Shown one piece after another: positions 27,624-36,707 of a stretch of 64,000 bases of DNA (its first letter is position 1; each line of letters begins with the position of its first letter). Under the pieces are notes generated by a model. The model was not told where the DNA came from. It did not search any database and was given only the letters and a program-made list of their open reading frames with translations. The position numbers and the translations under genes were made by a program. Origin of the DNA: Paracoccaceae bacterium (GTDB lineage: Bacteria; Pseudomonadota; Alphaproteobacteria; Rhodobacterales; Rhodobacteraceae); the NCBI GenBank assembly GCA_012103375.1, contig WLWX01000001.1:1726501-1790500 (forward strand), written 5' to 3'.

Positions 27624-27791
27624 TTACTTGATCTTGCCTTCCTTGTACTCGACATGCTTGCGCGCGACGGGGTCATACTTTTTTACGACCATTTTTTCGG
27701 TCATCGTTCGCGCATTCTTTTTGGTCACGTAAAAGTGGCCGGTGTCAGCGGTCGAGTTCAGACGGATTTTGATCGTCGTCGGTTTCGCCAT
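27624..27791 (-). CDS. rpmG: 50S ribosomal protein L33
   Basis: A 55-residue basic protein beginning [22 protein letters not shown] and containing the family motif [24 protein letters not shown]. It contains no cysteine, so this is the zinc-independent form. The short length and the family match fix the start at 27791. A strong terminator follows. Confidence 0.97.
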   Translation of the reverse strand: MAKPTTIKIRLNSTADTGHFYVTKKNARTMTEKMVVKKYDPVARKHVEYKEGKIK

Positions 27792-27902
27792 AAGACTGTC
27801 TCCTGCGGCGGGGCGGTTGTAGGGCCCCGTGAAATCTTGAAGTCCGCATGATAGTGATTGCGCCGCCCAAGTCAACCGTAAACCGCGATTGCGCGGGCGG
27901 GA

Positions 27903-28355
27903 TCACATCTCGAACCGGTACTTTTGAGATTCGGCAGATTTCTCGGCCGTGATGTCACGCAAACTGATGTGCAGCTTGTGTCTGGGGTCCGAAGCATTGC
28001 GGGCTGGACCCATCGTGACCTTGATCCAGCGCGCCTGTGCGTTGGGTTCACTTCGGAACACCGAAAACTCGACCGGATGGCCGGATTGAGCGCGGTCCAG
28101 CGCGTGGTCGAGCAACGTGTGATTCTCGGCCGGCCAGGCGTCAAGCCAGTGCATGCCGCTGCGGTAATTGTGGCCAAGTCCCAGCATCGCGCGGGCCGCG
28201 ACGCTGATCAGCACCAGATTTCCGTCGTCATCCAGCACGCAGGAACAGGTGGATTGGCCGGATTCCGTGGCCCCGTCGCTGACCGGCCCATCCGCCCCTT
28301 CACCGGCCGCGCCGCTGGGCTGATCTGCCTGGGAATGGAGTCTGCGAGGGCGCAT
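27903..28355 (-). CDS. Stand-alone PAS-domain protein
   Basis: A 150-residue protein with one PAS-like fold: CSCVLDDDGNLVLISVAARAMLGLG, then HPVEFSVFRSEPNAQARWIKVTMGPA and the typical end KLHISLRDITAEK. No kinase, cyclase or DNA-binding output domain follows, so it may be a sensor subunit acting on a partner or a remnant of a longer regulator. ATG 28355 is preferred to a TTG at 28370, because GGAAAGG lies 6 nt before it. Its upstream region (28356-28434) ends at an IS insertion 80 bp away, which may alter its expression. Confidence 0.72.
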   Translation of the reverse strand: MRPRRLHSQADQPSGAAGEGADGPVSDGATESGQSTCSCVLDDDGNLVLISVAARAMLGLGHNYRSGMHWLDAWPAENHTLLDHALDRAQSGHPVEFSVFRSEPNAQARWIKVTMGPARNASDPRHKLHISLRDITAEKSAESQKYRFEM

Positions 28356-28418
28356 CGTTAACCTTTCCAATTCGTAAACGATCCTAGCGGAGGCGGCCCG
28401 TTAACGCATTGGAAATGC

Positions 28419-28432
28419 TTAAATACATTTAA
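28419..28432. promoter_or_regulatory. TTAA-N6-TTAA motif, weak CtrA-like half-sites
   Basis: Two TTAA tetramers at 28419-28422 and 28429-28432, upstream of the minus-strand PAS gene. Alphaproteobacterial CtrA sites are TTAA-N7-TTAA, so the spacing is one base short. It is listed as a possible A+T-rich regulatory site only. Confidence 0.2.
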
Positions 28433-28436
28433 CCTA

Positions 28437-29489
28437 AAGCGTTTCGGCTTGAACCTGAATCGCGAGGGATTCCCTTGAGACCTGATCTGTGATTCATCCT
28501 GTTTGGGAGGATGGATCATGTCAGCACCTTTGCCATCTGCGCTTCGGATACGGTTTCAGAGATACATTGAAGAAGGGTTGAGCGGGCGCGCGGCGGCGTT
28601 GCGGTTGAAGCTGTCGCCTGCCACAGGCGCGCGGTGGGCGCGTCAGGTGAGGATGAAGGGTCATGCGGAACCTGCCCGGCAGGGACCGCCGCGCGGCAAG
28701 GGAAAGCTGGCTCCGCATCGGGAATTCTTTGAGGAGTTGATCGCACAAGACCCTGACATCACGCTCTTTGAGTTGCGTAATGCGCTGGCCGATGCAGAGG
28801 GTGTGCGGGTGCATCACTCCTCCATCGCCAACCTTCTGTCCCGGCTCGGCTTCACGTACAAAAAAAGTCGCTGGTCGCCACCGAGCGCCGCCGCGCCAAG
28901 GTAAGGCAGCAACGGGCCGACTGGTTCAGATACCGCTCGCCAGCCATTGCGACCTTTCCTGAGCGCGTTGTCTTTATTGACGAAACCGCAGTGAAGACAA
29001 ACCTCACGCGCCTACGCGGCAGAGCCAAGCGCGGTAAGCGCCTGACGATGGATGCGCCCTTCGGAAGCTGGGGAACCCAAACCTTGATCGCGGGCCTGAC
29101 CCAAGGCGCGCTGATCGCACCTTGGGTCATCAAGGGAGCGATAGATGGCCCCGCCTTCGCGGCCTACATCCGCGAAGTGCTGGTCCCCGAGATCAACCCC
29201 GGCACTGTCGTCATTCTCGACAACCTGGCAACCCACCGGAATAAGGAGGCGACGCAGGCTTTACGCAATCACGGCTGCTGGTTCCTTTACCTGCCACCGT
29301 ACTCGCCCGACCTGAATCCCATCGAGCAGGCCTTCTCTAAACTGAAAGCCCATTTGCGACGGATCGGGGCCAGGTCCTTTACCCAGGTCTTCGAAGCAAT
29401 CGGAGCAATCTGCGATCTCTACGACCCAGTAGAATGCTGGAACTACTTTAAGGCCGCCGGATATGTCTCAGGTTAATGTCGAAACGCTT
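28437..29489 (+). mobile_element. IS630-family insertion sequence, copy 2
   Basis: The same 1053-bp element as at 1065-2117, in opposite orientation. TA dinucleotides flank it at 28435-28436 and 29490-29491. Its right TA is also the left TA of the next IS630-type element. Two base differences from copy 1 were seen (28447 and 28696). Confidence 0.93.
28518..29476 (+). CDS. IS630-family transposase, two frames joined by -1 frameshift (copy 2)
   Basis: Identical in layout to the copy at 1078-2036: the N-terminal DNA-binding frame runs from ATG 28518 to a stop at 28904, and the DDE frame runs on to 29476. Seven A (28860-28866) form the slippery site, and the second frame is exactly -1 relative to the first. 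Catalytic motifs FIDETAV, ILDNLATH and PDLNPIEQAF are intact. One residue differs from copy 1 (Gly for Asp in RQGPPRGKGK). Confidence 0.88.
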
Positions 29490-29491
29490 TA

Positions 29492-30537
29492 GGGCGCCGT
29501 CCTTGAAATCTGAATCGATGGGATTCCCAGAGGTCTGATTTTGTGATTCACCGAATGTGGAGGTGGATCATGGGGAAATCACTGTCTTTGGACATTCGAG
29601 AGCGCGTCGTCGCGCTGGTAGATGAAGGACTTTCCTGCCATGAGGCGGCCCGGCGTTTGCGGATATCGGTCGCGAGCGCGGTGCGGATCATGCAGCGCAA
29701 AAGGCGAACCGGCGGCGTGAAAGCTGCGCCTCAAGGACGGCCTCGACGCAGCAAGTTGGACGCGGCGTCCGAGTGGTTGAAATTACGCGTGCAAGCTGAA
29801 CCGGACATCACCATGCCGGAGCTGGCCGAAGCGTTGAAGCAGGAGCATGACCTAATCGCCACACCGGCGATGCTCTCACGTCACTTGCTTCATCGCCTTG
29901 GGTTCACATATAAAAAAATAGCTGATCGCAACGGAAAGGCTGCGCAAACGGGTTCGCGCCGCGCGATACGAGTGGCGGCGTCGGATGCCGAGGATGCGCC
30001 GTGAGCCGCATAGGCTGGTGTTTATCGACGAAACCGCCGTCACCACCAAGATGACACGCCTGCGGGGCCGATCCCTCCGGGGGACTCGGCTTGAGGCGGA
30101 CGCGCCCTTCGGCCACTGGCGCACGCAAACCTTCATCGCCGGGCTGCGGATGGATGAACTCAGCGCACCCTGGGTTCTGGACGGCCCCATGAACCGCGCC
30201 GCCTTCGACATATACATTGAAACCCAATTGGTTCCGACCTTGCAGCCAGGTGACGTCGTGATCGCTGACAACCTGTCGTCTCACAAATCCGCAAAGGCAC
30301 AGGCCATCCTGAAAGCGCAGGGAAGCTGGCTCCTCTTCCTGCCGCCCTACAGCCCCGACCTGAACCCTATCGAAATGGCATACGCCAAGCTCAAAGCACA
30401 TCTGCGACGGCTGAAAGCACGTACCTTCGACGCGCTGTTCCAATCCGTCGCACAAACCTGCGACCTCTTTCCACCAGAAGAATGCAGAAACCTCTTCAAG
30501 GCTGCCGGATATGTTGCAGATTAAATGGACCATGCTC
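29492..30537 (+). mobile_element. Second, different IS630-family insertion sequence
   Basis: A 1046-bp element bounded by TA at 29490-29491 and 30538-30539. Its ends form an imperfect inverted repeat (left TAGGGCGCCGTCC..AATCTG, right, reversed, TAGAGCATGGTCC..AATCTG). It directly abuts the neighbouring IS630 copy and shares its TA. Its transposase is related to but clearly different from that of the other element. Confidence 0.82.
29570..30524 (+). CDS. IS630-family transposase in two frames, possibly defective
   Basis: The first frame (29570-30004, start MGKSLSLDIRERVVALVDEG after GGAGG) carries the helix-turn-helix. The second frame, whose catalytic part is within 29985-30524, carries LVFIDETAV, VVIADNLSSH and PDLNPIEMAYAKLK. 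The family-typical junction is at seven A (29912-29918) followed by TAGCTGATC. Here a -1 slip runs into TGA (29923-29925). The catalytic frame is +1 relative to the first and has TAG at 29919-29921, so only a +1 shift just past that stop would join them. The element may therefore have lost activity through a small insertion at the junction. Confidence 0.72.
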
Positions 30538-30570
30538 TAAGTTACCGCTAAGTTACTGCGAAGTTACCGA
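30538..30570 (+). repeat. 11-bp tandem repeat, three units
   Basis: TAAGTTACCGC, TAAGTTACTGC and GAAGTTACCGA follow one another immediately to the right of the IS element. Bases 30538-30539 are also the IS target TA, so the original repeat began at the insertion point. Confidence 0.65.
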
Positions 30571-30642
30571 AAATTTAATGCAAATGACGATGCCGGATTT
30601 GGCGGGTGGGCCGGAGTCGCCCGGCGGGGGCGATGTTGAAGC

Positions 30643-31050
30643 GCGCGGAGGGTCTGTAAGCCGGATTCTGTTCCTGCCGGGTTGCCCCGACAGTCGATGA
30701 CCATTCCTCTGGCCGCAGCGTTACCACTGCGATCTAGCTGCCAACCCGGACCTCCTGGGGCCAAAGCCGCCCTGCCTTCTGCCTTTGCAGGCATCAGGCG
30801 CGGGGTCCCTATTTGGCATTGCTCCGGGTGGGGCTTGCCATGCCGGGGCGGTTGCCCGTCCCGCGGTGGGCCTTACCCCACCGTTTCACCATTGCCCCGC
30901 CTGAACGGGGCTGTCTGTTTTCTGTGGCGCTATCCCTCGGGTTACCCCGGCCGGGCGTTACCCGGCACCCTTGCTTTTGTGGAGTCCGGACTTTCCTCCC
31001 GCAGCGTGGCCCGAAGGCTGCGCCACAGGCGATCATCCGACCCTCCGCGC
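30643..31050 (-). ncRNA. rnpB: RNase P RNA (bacterial class A)
   Basis: The catalytic RNA of ribonuclease P, which matures tRNA 5' ends. The outer helix P1 is formed by GACCCTCCGCGC (31039-31050, plus-strand text) pairing with GCGCGGAGGGTC (30643-30654). On the minus strand the universal core GAGGAAAGTCCGGACTCC lies about 50 nt from the 5' end, and ACAGAATCCGGCTTA lies just before the 3' end. The internal GGTAACGCTGCGGCC and AGAGGAATGGTCATCGACTG segments are also typical. The length is about 408 nt. The 5' end lies only 9 bp from the ampD-like stop codon, so its promoter must sit inside that gene. Confidence 0.96.
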
Positions 31051-31059
31051 GGGGTTCAC

Positions 31060-31782
31060 CTAGGCGCTGGCGCTGCCTGCGTCAACGGCGTCGGCCCAAC
31101 TGCGGGCAAGGGCCATGTCATATGCGTCAAGCGGGCCATTGGCCCAGGGGCGGGTGCGGTGGCGGAAGGCTGGCAGGGGGTCCGGGCCGGTGGTGTCATA
31201 GCCAATGCGCCCCAGATCGACGGCAAAGCGCGGCGGATCCACTGCCGCGCAATCGCCGGACCTCGCGGCATAGGCCAGCCCAAGCCGCGCCAGCCGCGCC
31301 CAGTCGAACCGGCGGCCCGGGTCGCTTTTTCGGCCCGGTGCCATGTCGGAATGGCCGATAACACCGGATGCAGCGATCGGGCGGCGCGCCTGGATGTCCT
31401 TCAAAAGTGCCTCCAACGCGGTCATCTGAGGGTCGGGAAAGGGCGAGGTGCCGTCGTTGCACAATTCGATCCCGATCGAGCGAGAGTTAATGTCACTCAC
31501 CCCCTGCCAAGACCCGGCCCCGGCGTGCCAGGCGCGCTGATCTTCATCGACCAATTGCCATGTCTGACCATCCTGCCCGATCAGGTAATGCGACGATACT
31601 TCGTGATCCGGGCAGCACAGACGTACTAGCGCGGCCCGGGCCGAGGTCATCGCCGTGTAATGCAGCACGATCAGCGACGGCGTCAGACCGTCGCGGCGCG
31701 GTCCGCAGTTCGGGGATGGGTGTTGCTGTACGGTCGGTACAGTCAGTTGGCCAGCGCCTGGCGATAAGGGCGCGGATCCCAA
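31060..31782 (-). CDS. N-acetylmuramoyl-L-alanine amidase, AmpD/amidase_2 type
   Basis: A protein of about 240 residues with the amidase_2 fold. Zinc ligands can be placed at LIVLHYTAM (first His) and VIGHSDMAPGRKSDPG (second His and Asp region); the conserved strand SINSRSIGIELCNDG-like block reads DINSRSIGIELCNDG. It cleaves muropeptide amide bonds during wall recycling. No signal peptide is seen, suggesting a cytoplasmic AmpD role. The only good in-frame start is TTG 31782, which overlaps the upstream lipoprotein gene by 40 bp, so the true start is uncertain. Confidence 0.83.
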   Translation of the reverse strand: MGSAPLSPGAGQLTVPTVQQHPSPNCGPRRDGLTPSLIVLHYTAMTSARAALVRLCCPDHEVSSHYLIGQDGQTWQLVDEDQRAWHAGAGSWQGVSDINSRSIGIELCNDGTSPFPDPQMTALEALLKDIQARRPIAASGVIGHSDMAPGRKSDPGRRFDWARLARLGLAYAARSGDCAAVDPPRFAVDLGRIGYDTTGPDPLPAFRHRTRPWANGPLDAYDMALARSWADAVDAGSASA

Positions 31783-32348
31783 CCACAGGCGAAACCGTCG
31801 CCGTCCGGGTCCATACCGGCCTTGTCTTTTTCAGGCCCGCCGTTGGCCAGGAAGATCTCCTGCGCCACATCAAGGGTCGCGTGACCGGAGCAGGATTTTT
31901 CGAATTTCGCGGTCGCGTGGAACCGGCTGCGGCGGTACAGGCGTTCGCCGGGCTGGTTGGTGGTTTTGATCGCATAGGCCACGATGCTGGGCGTTTCGCC
32001 TTCGCGGGTCGGGACGGCGGTGGGTTGCACAACCTCGAACCCGTCACGCAGGCGCGCCAGACGGGCGGCATCGCTTTCGATGGTTTCACGGCTGCTGACC
32101 GCGTCGAAATCCTGTTCGTCGGACACGCCACTTGGGCGCGCGCCAGCAGCGACCGAGGTTCCGCCGGTCGGCAAGCCCGCAGCGGCCAGATCAGCATTGC
32201 TGATGACGCCGCCGGACCCGCCGGGCAGGCCCGATTGTGACGCACGGGCGGTTTCATAGCTGTTAAAGCCGACGCCCTGAACGTTGCTGGGGGCTGTCGA
32301 CGTGCAGGCCGCAAGGCCAAATACAAAAGCAATTGTAACGCGATACAT
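31743..32348 (-). CDS. Lipoprotein with C-terminal Excalibur-like motif
   Basis: A 201-residue protein beginning MYRVTIAFVFGLAACTSTAPS, with a lipobox LAAC and lipidation at Cys15. The C-terminal segment KSCSGHATLDVAQEIF...DPDGDGFACGWDPRPYR resembles the Excalibur calcium-binding motif DxDxDGxxCE, but with Gly after the last Cys. It is a likely outer-membrane or periplasmic anchored protein of unknown function. The gene overlaps the amidase gene, which suggests a joint cell-wall role (inference). Confidence 0.7.
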   Translation of the reverse strand: MYRVTIAFVFGLAACTSTAPSNVQGVGFNSYETARASQSGLPGGSGGVISNADLAAAGLPTGGTSVAAGARPSGVSDEQDFDAVSSRETIESDAARLARLRDGFEVVQPTAVPTREGETPSIVAYAIKTTNQPGERLYRRSRFHATAKFEKSCSGHATLDVAQEIFLANGGPEKDKAGMDPDGDGFACGWDPRPYRQALAN

Positions 32349-32384
32349 GGTGTTTTCTTTTCTTGAGCCTGTTTTGCGGGGCTT

Positions 32385-33872
32385 CTACCACCATTTGGCC
32401 GGTTTGGAAACAAAACCGGCGGCGGACTCCAGCACATGGGCGGTGTTCAGCAGATCGCCTTCCTCCCACGGGCGGCCGATCAACTGCAATCCCAGCGGCA
32501 ATCCCTGCTTGTCGAGCCCCGCAGGAACCGCAACGCCCGGCAGCCCGGCCAGGTTTACCGTGACTGTGAAGATATCATTCATGTACATCTGCACCGGGTC
32601 AGCCTCGGCCATTTCGCCCAGGCCAAACGCGGCCGAGGGGGTCGCAGGGGTCAGAATCGCGTCGATGCCATCGGCAAAGACGGTTTCGAAGTCCTGCTTG
32701 ATCAATGTGCGAACCTGTCGCGCGCGATTGTAATAGGCGTCGTAGAAACCCGCGCTGAGAACATAAGTGCCGATCATCACGCGGCGCTGAACCTCGGGGC
32801 CGAAGCCTTCGGCGCGGGTCTTCTCGTACATCTCGGTGATGCCGTCGCCCTGTTCCAGCCGGGCGCGGTGGCCATAGCGGACCCCGTCATAGCGTGCGAG
32901 GTTGGACGACGCCTCGGCAGGGGCAATCACGTAGTAGACGGGTAGAGCGTATTTGGTGTGCGGCAAGCTGATATCGACGATCTTTGCGCCTGCGTCCTTC
33001 AGCATCGCGGTGCCGTCGGACCACAGCTTTTCGATCTCGTCCGGCATGCCGTCCATGCGGTACTCGCGGGGGATGCCGATGGTCTTGCCACGAATATCGC
33101 CGGTCAGCGCGGCCTCGAAATTCGGCACGGGGATGTCTGCGCTGGTGGAATCCATCGGATCGTGGCCGCACATCGTTTCCAGCATGATCGCCGCATCGCG
33201 CACCGATTTGGTCATCGGTCCGGCCTGATCGAGTGACGAGGCAAAGGCGATGACGCCCCAGCGCGACACCCGGCCATAGGTCGGTTTGATGCCGGTGATG
33301 CCGGTGAATGCGGCAGGCTGGCGGATTGATCCGCCGGTATCCGTGCCGGTGGCGGCCAGGCAGAGGTCAGCGGCAACCGCGCTTGCCGACCCACCTGAGG
33401 AGCCGCCCGGCGTCAGCCTGGCATCGTCGTTGCCGCGCCGCCACGGGTTCACCACATCCCCATAGGTCGAGGTTTCGTTTGAGCTTCCCATGGCGAATTC
33501 GTCCATGTTCAGCTTGCCCAGCATCACCGCGCCGGCGTCGAACAATTGACGCGTGACAGTGCTTTCGTATTCCGGCGTGAACCCGTCAAGAATCGCACTG
33601 GCCGCCTGAGAGGGCACGCCCTTGGTGCAAAACAGATCCTTGATGCCCAGCGGAATGCCACACATTGCCGGGGCGTCGCCTGATTTAATGCGCGCATCAG
33701 CTGCGCGGGCCTGTTCCAAGGCCAGATCCGGCGTCTTGTGAACCACAGCGTTCAGCGCCGTTGCGCCGTCAATGGCCTTCAGGCATGCTTCGGTCAGTTC
33801 GACAGAAGTCACATCGCCCGCCTTCATCGCATCGCGCGCTTGGGCGATGCCCAGTTTGTTCAGATCGCTCAT
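32385..33872 (-). CDS. gatA: Asp-tRNA(Asn)/Glu-tRNA(Gln) amidotransferase subunit A
   Basis: A 495-residue amidase-signature enzyme that releases ammonia from glutamine for transamidation of mischarged tRNAs. The Ser-cisSer-Lys triad lies in [10 protein letters not shown] (Lys), [15 protein letters not shown] (cis-Ser) and [13 protein letters not shown] (nucleophile Ser). It ends with the typical [22 protein letters not shown]. The ATG overlaps the gatC stop by four bases (ATGA, 33869-33872). gatB is not in the window. Confidence 0.96.
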   Translation of the reverse strand: MSDLNKLGIAQARDAMKAGDVTSVELTEACLKAIDGATALNAVVHKTPDLALEQARAADARIKSGDAPAMCGIPLGIKDLFCTKGVPSQAASAILDGFTPEYESTVTRQLFDAGAVMLGKLNMDEFAMGSSNETSTYGDVVNPWRRGNDDARLTPGGSSGGSASAVAADLCLAATGTDTGGSIRQPAAFTGITGIKPTYGRVSRWGVIAFASSLDQAGPMTKSVRDAAIMLETMCGHDPMDSTSADIPVPNFEAALTGDIRGKTIGIPREYRMDGMPDEIEKLWSDGTAMLKDAGAKIVDISLPHTKYALPVYYVIAPAEASSNLARYDGVRYGHRARLEQGDGITEMYEKTRAEGFGPEVQRRVMIGTYVLSAGFYDAYYNRARQVRTLIKQDFETVFADGIDAILTPATPSAAFGLGEMAEADPVQMYMNDIFTVTVNLAGLPGVAVPAGLDKQGLPLGLQLIGRPWEEGDLLNTAHVLESAAGFVSKPAKWW

Positions 33873-34156
33873 TCGACCACCTTCGGGACGGCAAAGAACC
33901 CTTCACGCGCGTCGGGCGCATTGGCCAGAACCTTGTCTTGCTGATCGCCGTCGGTGACCACATCCTGGCGCCGTTTCAGGCGCATCGGCGTGACGCTGAC
34001 CATCGGTTCAACGCCGGTTACATCAACGTCCTGCATCTGTTCGATGAAGCCCAGGATCGCGTTGAACTCGCCCGCCAGTGCGGGCAAGGCGTCGTCTTCG
34101 ACGCGAATGCGGGCCAGCTTGGCGACGCGGCGCGCGGTGTCTGTGTCGATGCTCAT
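33869..34156 (-). CDS. gatC: Asp-tRNA(Asn)/Glu-tRNA(Gln) amidotransferase subunit C
   Basis: A 95-residue stabilising subunit of the GatCAB complex: [21 protein letters not shown] at the N-terminus, then [21 protein letters not shown] and the end [31 protein letters not shown], which is the hallmark GatC tail. Start 34156 gives the normal length. Coupled to gatA by ATGA. Confidence 0.95.
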   Translation of the reverse strand: MSIDTDTARRVAKLARIRVEDDALPALAGEFNAILGFIEQMQDVDVTGVEPMVSVTPMRLKRRQDVVTDGDQQDKVLANAPDAREGFFAVPKVVE

Positions 34157-34331
34157 GACAGGTCCTTCAGGTGAAGATCGCGCCCGTTTAGCGCCGTGGC
34201 CCTGCGGCTTCAAGCGGTGTGGCGTTGACAATGGCAAGGGTCATGTCCCGCTTGCGCGGTTGCGGCGGCATAAAGCAGTATTCGAAAGCCCGGAGGATTT
34301 TTGTCGCGCGTTCTATTGAGGGGGGGCCTTG

Positions 34332-35126
34332 ATGGCCGCAAACAGGATTGCCTTTGAAACACGCGGTTCCGGTCCCGCGGTTCTTGTCCTTCATGGCGGG
34401 CGTCTGGACCGGCACCACATGATTGACGCGCTGGAACCGGCGTTCGTGGATGCAGGCGACTGGCAGAGGGTCTATGCCGATCTGCCGGGACACGGTGAAA
34501 GCGATGGCACCGGGCCGAACACCCAGTCTGATGTGTTCGAACGTGTGCTGCGCTTCGCACGGACCCTGGGCCCAAGGATCGCGATTATCGGGGAATCGCG
34601 CGGCAGCTATCACGCGCGGGCCTTGGCGGCGCGGGCACCGGACCTGGTGGCGGGTCTGTGCCTGATCGTTACCGACAAGGTGGGTTCGACGGATGCCAGC
34701 GCGCGCCCGCCGCATGAGGTGCGCGTTCCGGATCCGGCCCTGCTGGACAGTCTGCCCGAGGTGCTGCGCCAGATGCTGGCGCGCCAGGTGGTGCAAACGG
34801 CCGAGATTGCGGACAAGATCGCGCGCCTCAAGCTTCCCGCCGATCAGCGTCATGACGCTGCACTGGCCGAACGTCTGGCGGGTGCGTTTCAGTTCGATTT
34901 TGAGCTTGAGGCCGCCCCGCACGCTGGCCCCTCGCTGATCGTGAACGGTCGACAGGATGCGATGGCAGGCTATGCCGAGGCGATGGCACTGTTGCCCGCC
35001 TATCCGAATGCGACATTTGCGGCTTTGGATACAGCGGGGCATGGTCTGGCATGGGAACGTCCGGCCCTGTTCAAGGCGCTGGTGCGCGACTGGCTGGGGC
35101 GGTTGGCGTTTGGGTTCTGGCCTTAG
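34332..35126 (+). CDS. Alpha/beta hydrolase
   Basis: A 264-residue alpha/beta hydrolase. Oxyanion-hole region VLHGGRLDRHH; nucleophile elbow GESRGSY with Ser; acid in NGRQDAMAGY; catalytic His in DTAGHGLAWERP. The substrate is unknown; family members include esterases, lactonases and dehalogenases. ATG 34332 is preferred to the overlapping TTG. It converges on tadA with a 4-bp overlap of the 3' ends. Confidence 0.82.
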   Translation: MAANRIAFETRGSGPAVLVLHGGRLDRHHMIDALEPAFVDAGDWQRVYADLPGHGESDGTGPNTQSDVFERVLRFARTLGPRIAIIGESRGSYHARALAARAPDLVAGLCLIVTDKVGSTDASARPPHEVRVPDPALLDSLPEVLRQMLARQVVQTAEIADKIARLKLPADQRHDAALAERLAGAFQFDFELEAAPHAGPSLIVNGRQDAMAGYAEAMALLPAYPNATFAALDTAGHGLAWERPALFKALVRDWLGRLAFGFWP

Positions 35127-35575
35127 CGACGGTTCGCAAAGAATTCGACCAGAAGCTGGCGCGCCTCTCCATCAGCAATGCCCGAGATGACTTCGGGCGC
35201 GTGGTGCGCTTGCGGGTGGTCGAACACTTTTGCGCCGTGGGCGACACCGCCGGATTTCGGATCGTTTGCGCCATAGATGACCCGCCCGATACGCGCAGCA
35301 GCAATGGCAGCGGCGCACATCGTACAGGGTTCCAATGTGACCCAAACGGTGTGGCCTGGCAGACGCTCGGACCCTGCAGCGGCGCAGGCCGCGCGGATCG
35401 CAAGGATTTCCGCATGCGCCGTCGGGTCGGCGCATTCGCGGGTGCGGTTACCGGCCTGGGCCACAATCGCGCCTTTGGCGTCGGTCAGGACCGCGCCCAC
35501 CGGCACCTCGCCGCGCGCACCGGCGGCGCGGGCCTGCGCAAGGGCGGCTTGCATCTGGGTTTCGAAGCGGCTCAT
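35123..35575 (-). CDS. tadA: tRNA-specific adenosine deaminase
   Basis: A 150-residue cytidine/deoxycytidylate-deaminase fold enzyme that converts A34 of tRNA-Arg(ACG) to inosine. The zinc/catalytic motif HAE is seen in PTAHAEILAI and PCxxC in LEPCTMCAAAI. The family ending GGVAHGAKVFDHP is present. ATG 35575 gives the normal size; the frame extends upstream only antisense to the next gene. It is divergent from the pseudouridine synthase gene, with 63 bp between the starts. Confidence 0.93.
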   Translation of the reverse strand: MSRFETQMQAALAQARAAGARGEVPVGAVLTDAKGAIVAQAGNRTRECADPTAHAEILAIRAACAAAGSERLPGHTVWVTLEPCTMCAAAIAAARIGRVIYGANDPKSGGVAHGAKVFDHPQAHHAPEVISGIADGEARQLLVEFFANRR

Positions 35576-35638
35576 CCCATTTCCCTGCCCCGGCTGGCGG
35601 CGCTGGACAAGGGGTTTCGCAACGCGATAAGCGGGCGC

Positions 35639-36496
35639 ATGACCGACAAACCCGACAACAGCCCGCCTGGCGACCGGATCGCCAAGGTTCTGGCGCGCGC
35701 AGGCATCGCTTCGCGCCGCGAGGTTGAGCGGATGATCGCGGCTGGCCGGGTGTCGGTGAACGGGGCGGTGATCGACAGCCCGGCACTGAACGTGACCGGG
35801 CGCGACAAGCTGAGTGTCGATGGCAGGCCGGTGGACGCCCCAGAAGCGCCGCGCCTTTGGCTGTATCACAAACCGCTGGGGCTGGTGACGACCGAACGGG
35901 ACGAGCAGGGGCGAAAGACGGTGTTTGCCGCCCTGCCCGAAGAACTGCCGCGCGTGGTTTCGGTCGGGCGACTGGACATCAATTCGGAAGGATTGCTGCT
36001 GCTGACCAATGATGGTGGCATCAAGCGCAAGCTGGAATTGCCGTCGACCGGGTGGCTGCGCAAATACAGGGTCCGGGTCAAAGGCGCCCCGGACGAAGCG
36101 CAGATTGCGCCGTTGCGCGCGGGGATCGAGGTTGAGGGTGTCAGATTTCAGCCCATGACCGTCTCGATAGATCGGGTGCAGGGCGCGAACGCCTGGCTGA
36201 CGGTATCCATCCGCGAGGGCAAGAACCGCGAGGTTCGCCGGGCAGCGGCGGCTGTTGGGCTGACGGTGAACAGGTTGATCCGCGTCAGCTATGGCCCCTT
36301 CCAGCTGGGTCAGTTTAAGCCAGGTGAGGTGTCCGAGGTGAAGGGTCGCGTGCTGCGCGATCAGCTGGGTATGGCCAGCCCGGCTGGCGATGCCGCCAAC
36401 CCCTCGGAAAATCTTGGCAAACGGCGCGCGCCGACGACGAAAACGGTGCTGCGGTCGCGCGACGGGCACAAGCCGCAGCGCAAACCGGCGCGGTGA
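35639..36496 (+). CDS. RsuA/RluB-family rRNA pseudouridine synthase
   Basis: A 285-residue enzyme with an N-terminal S4 RNA-binding domain (RIAKVLARAGIASRREVERMI) and a catalytic domain carrying GRLDINSEGLLLLTNDG, with the catalytic Asp in GRLD. REGKNREVRRAAAAVG is the other conserved block. It most resembles RluB (23S rRNA U2605) by its lysine/arginine-rich C-terminal tail (GKRRAPTTKTVLRSRDGHKPQRKPAR, given here in parts), but RluE/RsuA specificities cannot be excluded. ATG 35639 is used. Confidence 0.88.
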   Translation: MTDKPDNSPPGDRIAKVLARAGIASRREVERMIAAGRVSVNGAVIDSPALNVTGRDKLSVDGRPVDAPEAPRLWLYHKPLGLVTTERDEQGRKTVFAALPEELPRVVSVGRLDINSEGLLLLTNDGGIKRKLELPSTGWLRKYRVRVKGAPDEAQIAPLRAGIEVEGVRFQPMTVSIDRVQGANAWLTVSIREGKNREVRRAAAAVGLTVNRLIRVSYGPFQLGQFKPGEVSEVKGRVLRDQLGMASPAGDAANPSENLGKRRAPTTKTVLRSRDGHKPQRKPAR

Positions 36497-36707
36497 TTGC
36501 CGGGGGCAGTTGTCCAAATGTCGTGACGCTTGATCCGAACCGGACTTTGCAAATGCCCGACGATCCTTTCAATCCAGCCCAACCCGCGTTGACGAAATCT
36601 CCCAATCGTTCGTGGGCCAGGCAATGCTGCAAAACGACGAGCGGTTGAAACCACTCGGCACTTCATGCGTAATATCGGCGTAGTATTTTGCAAGGGATCC
36701 ATGCGTC

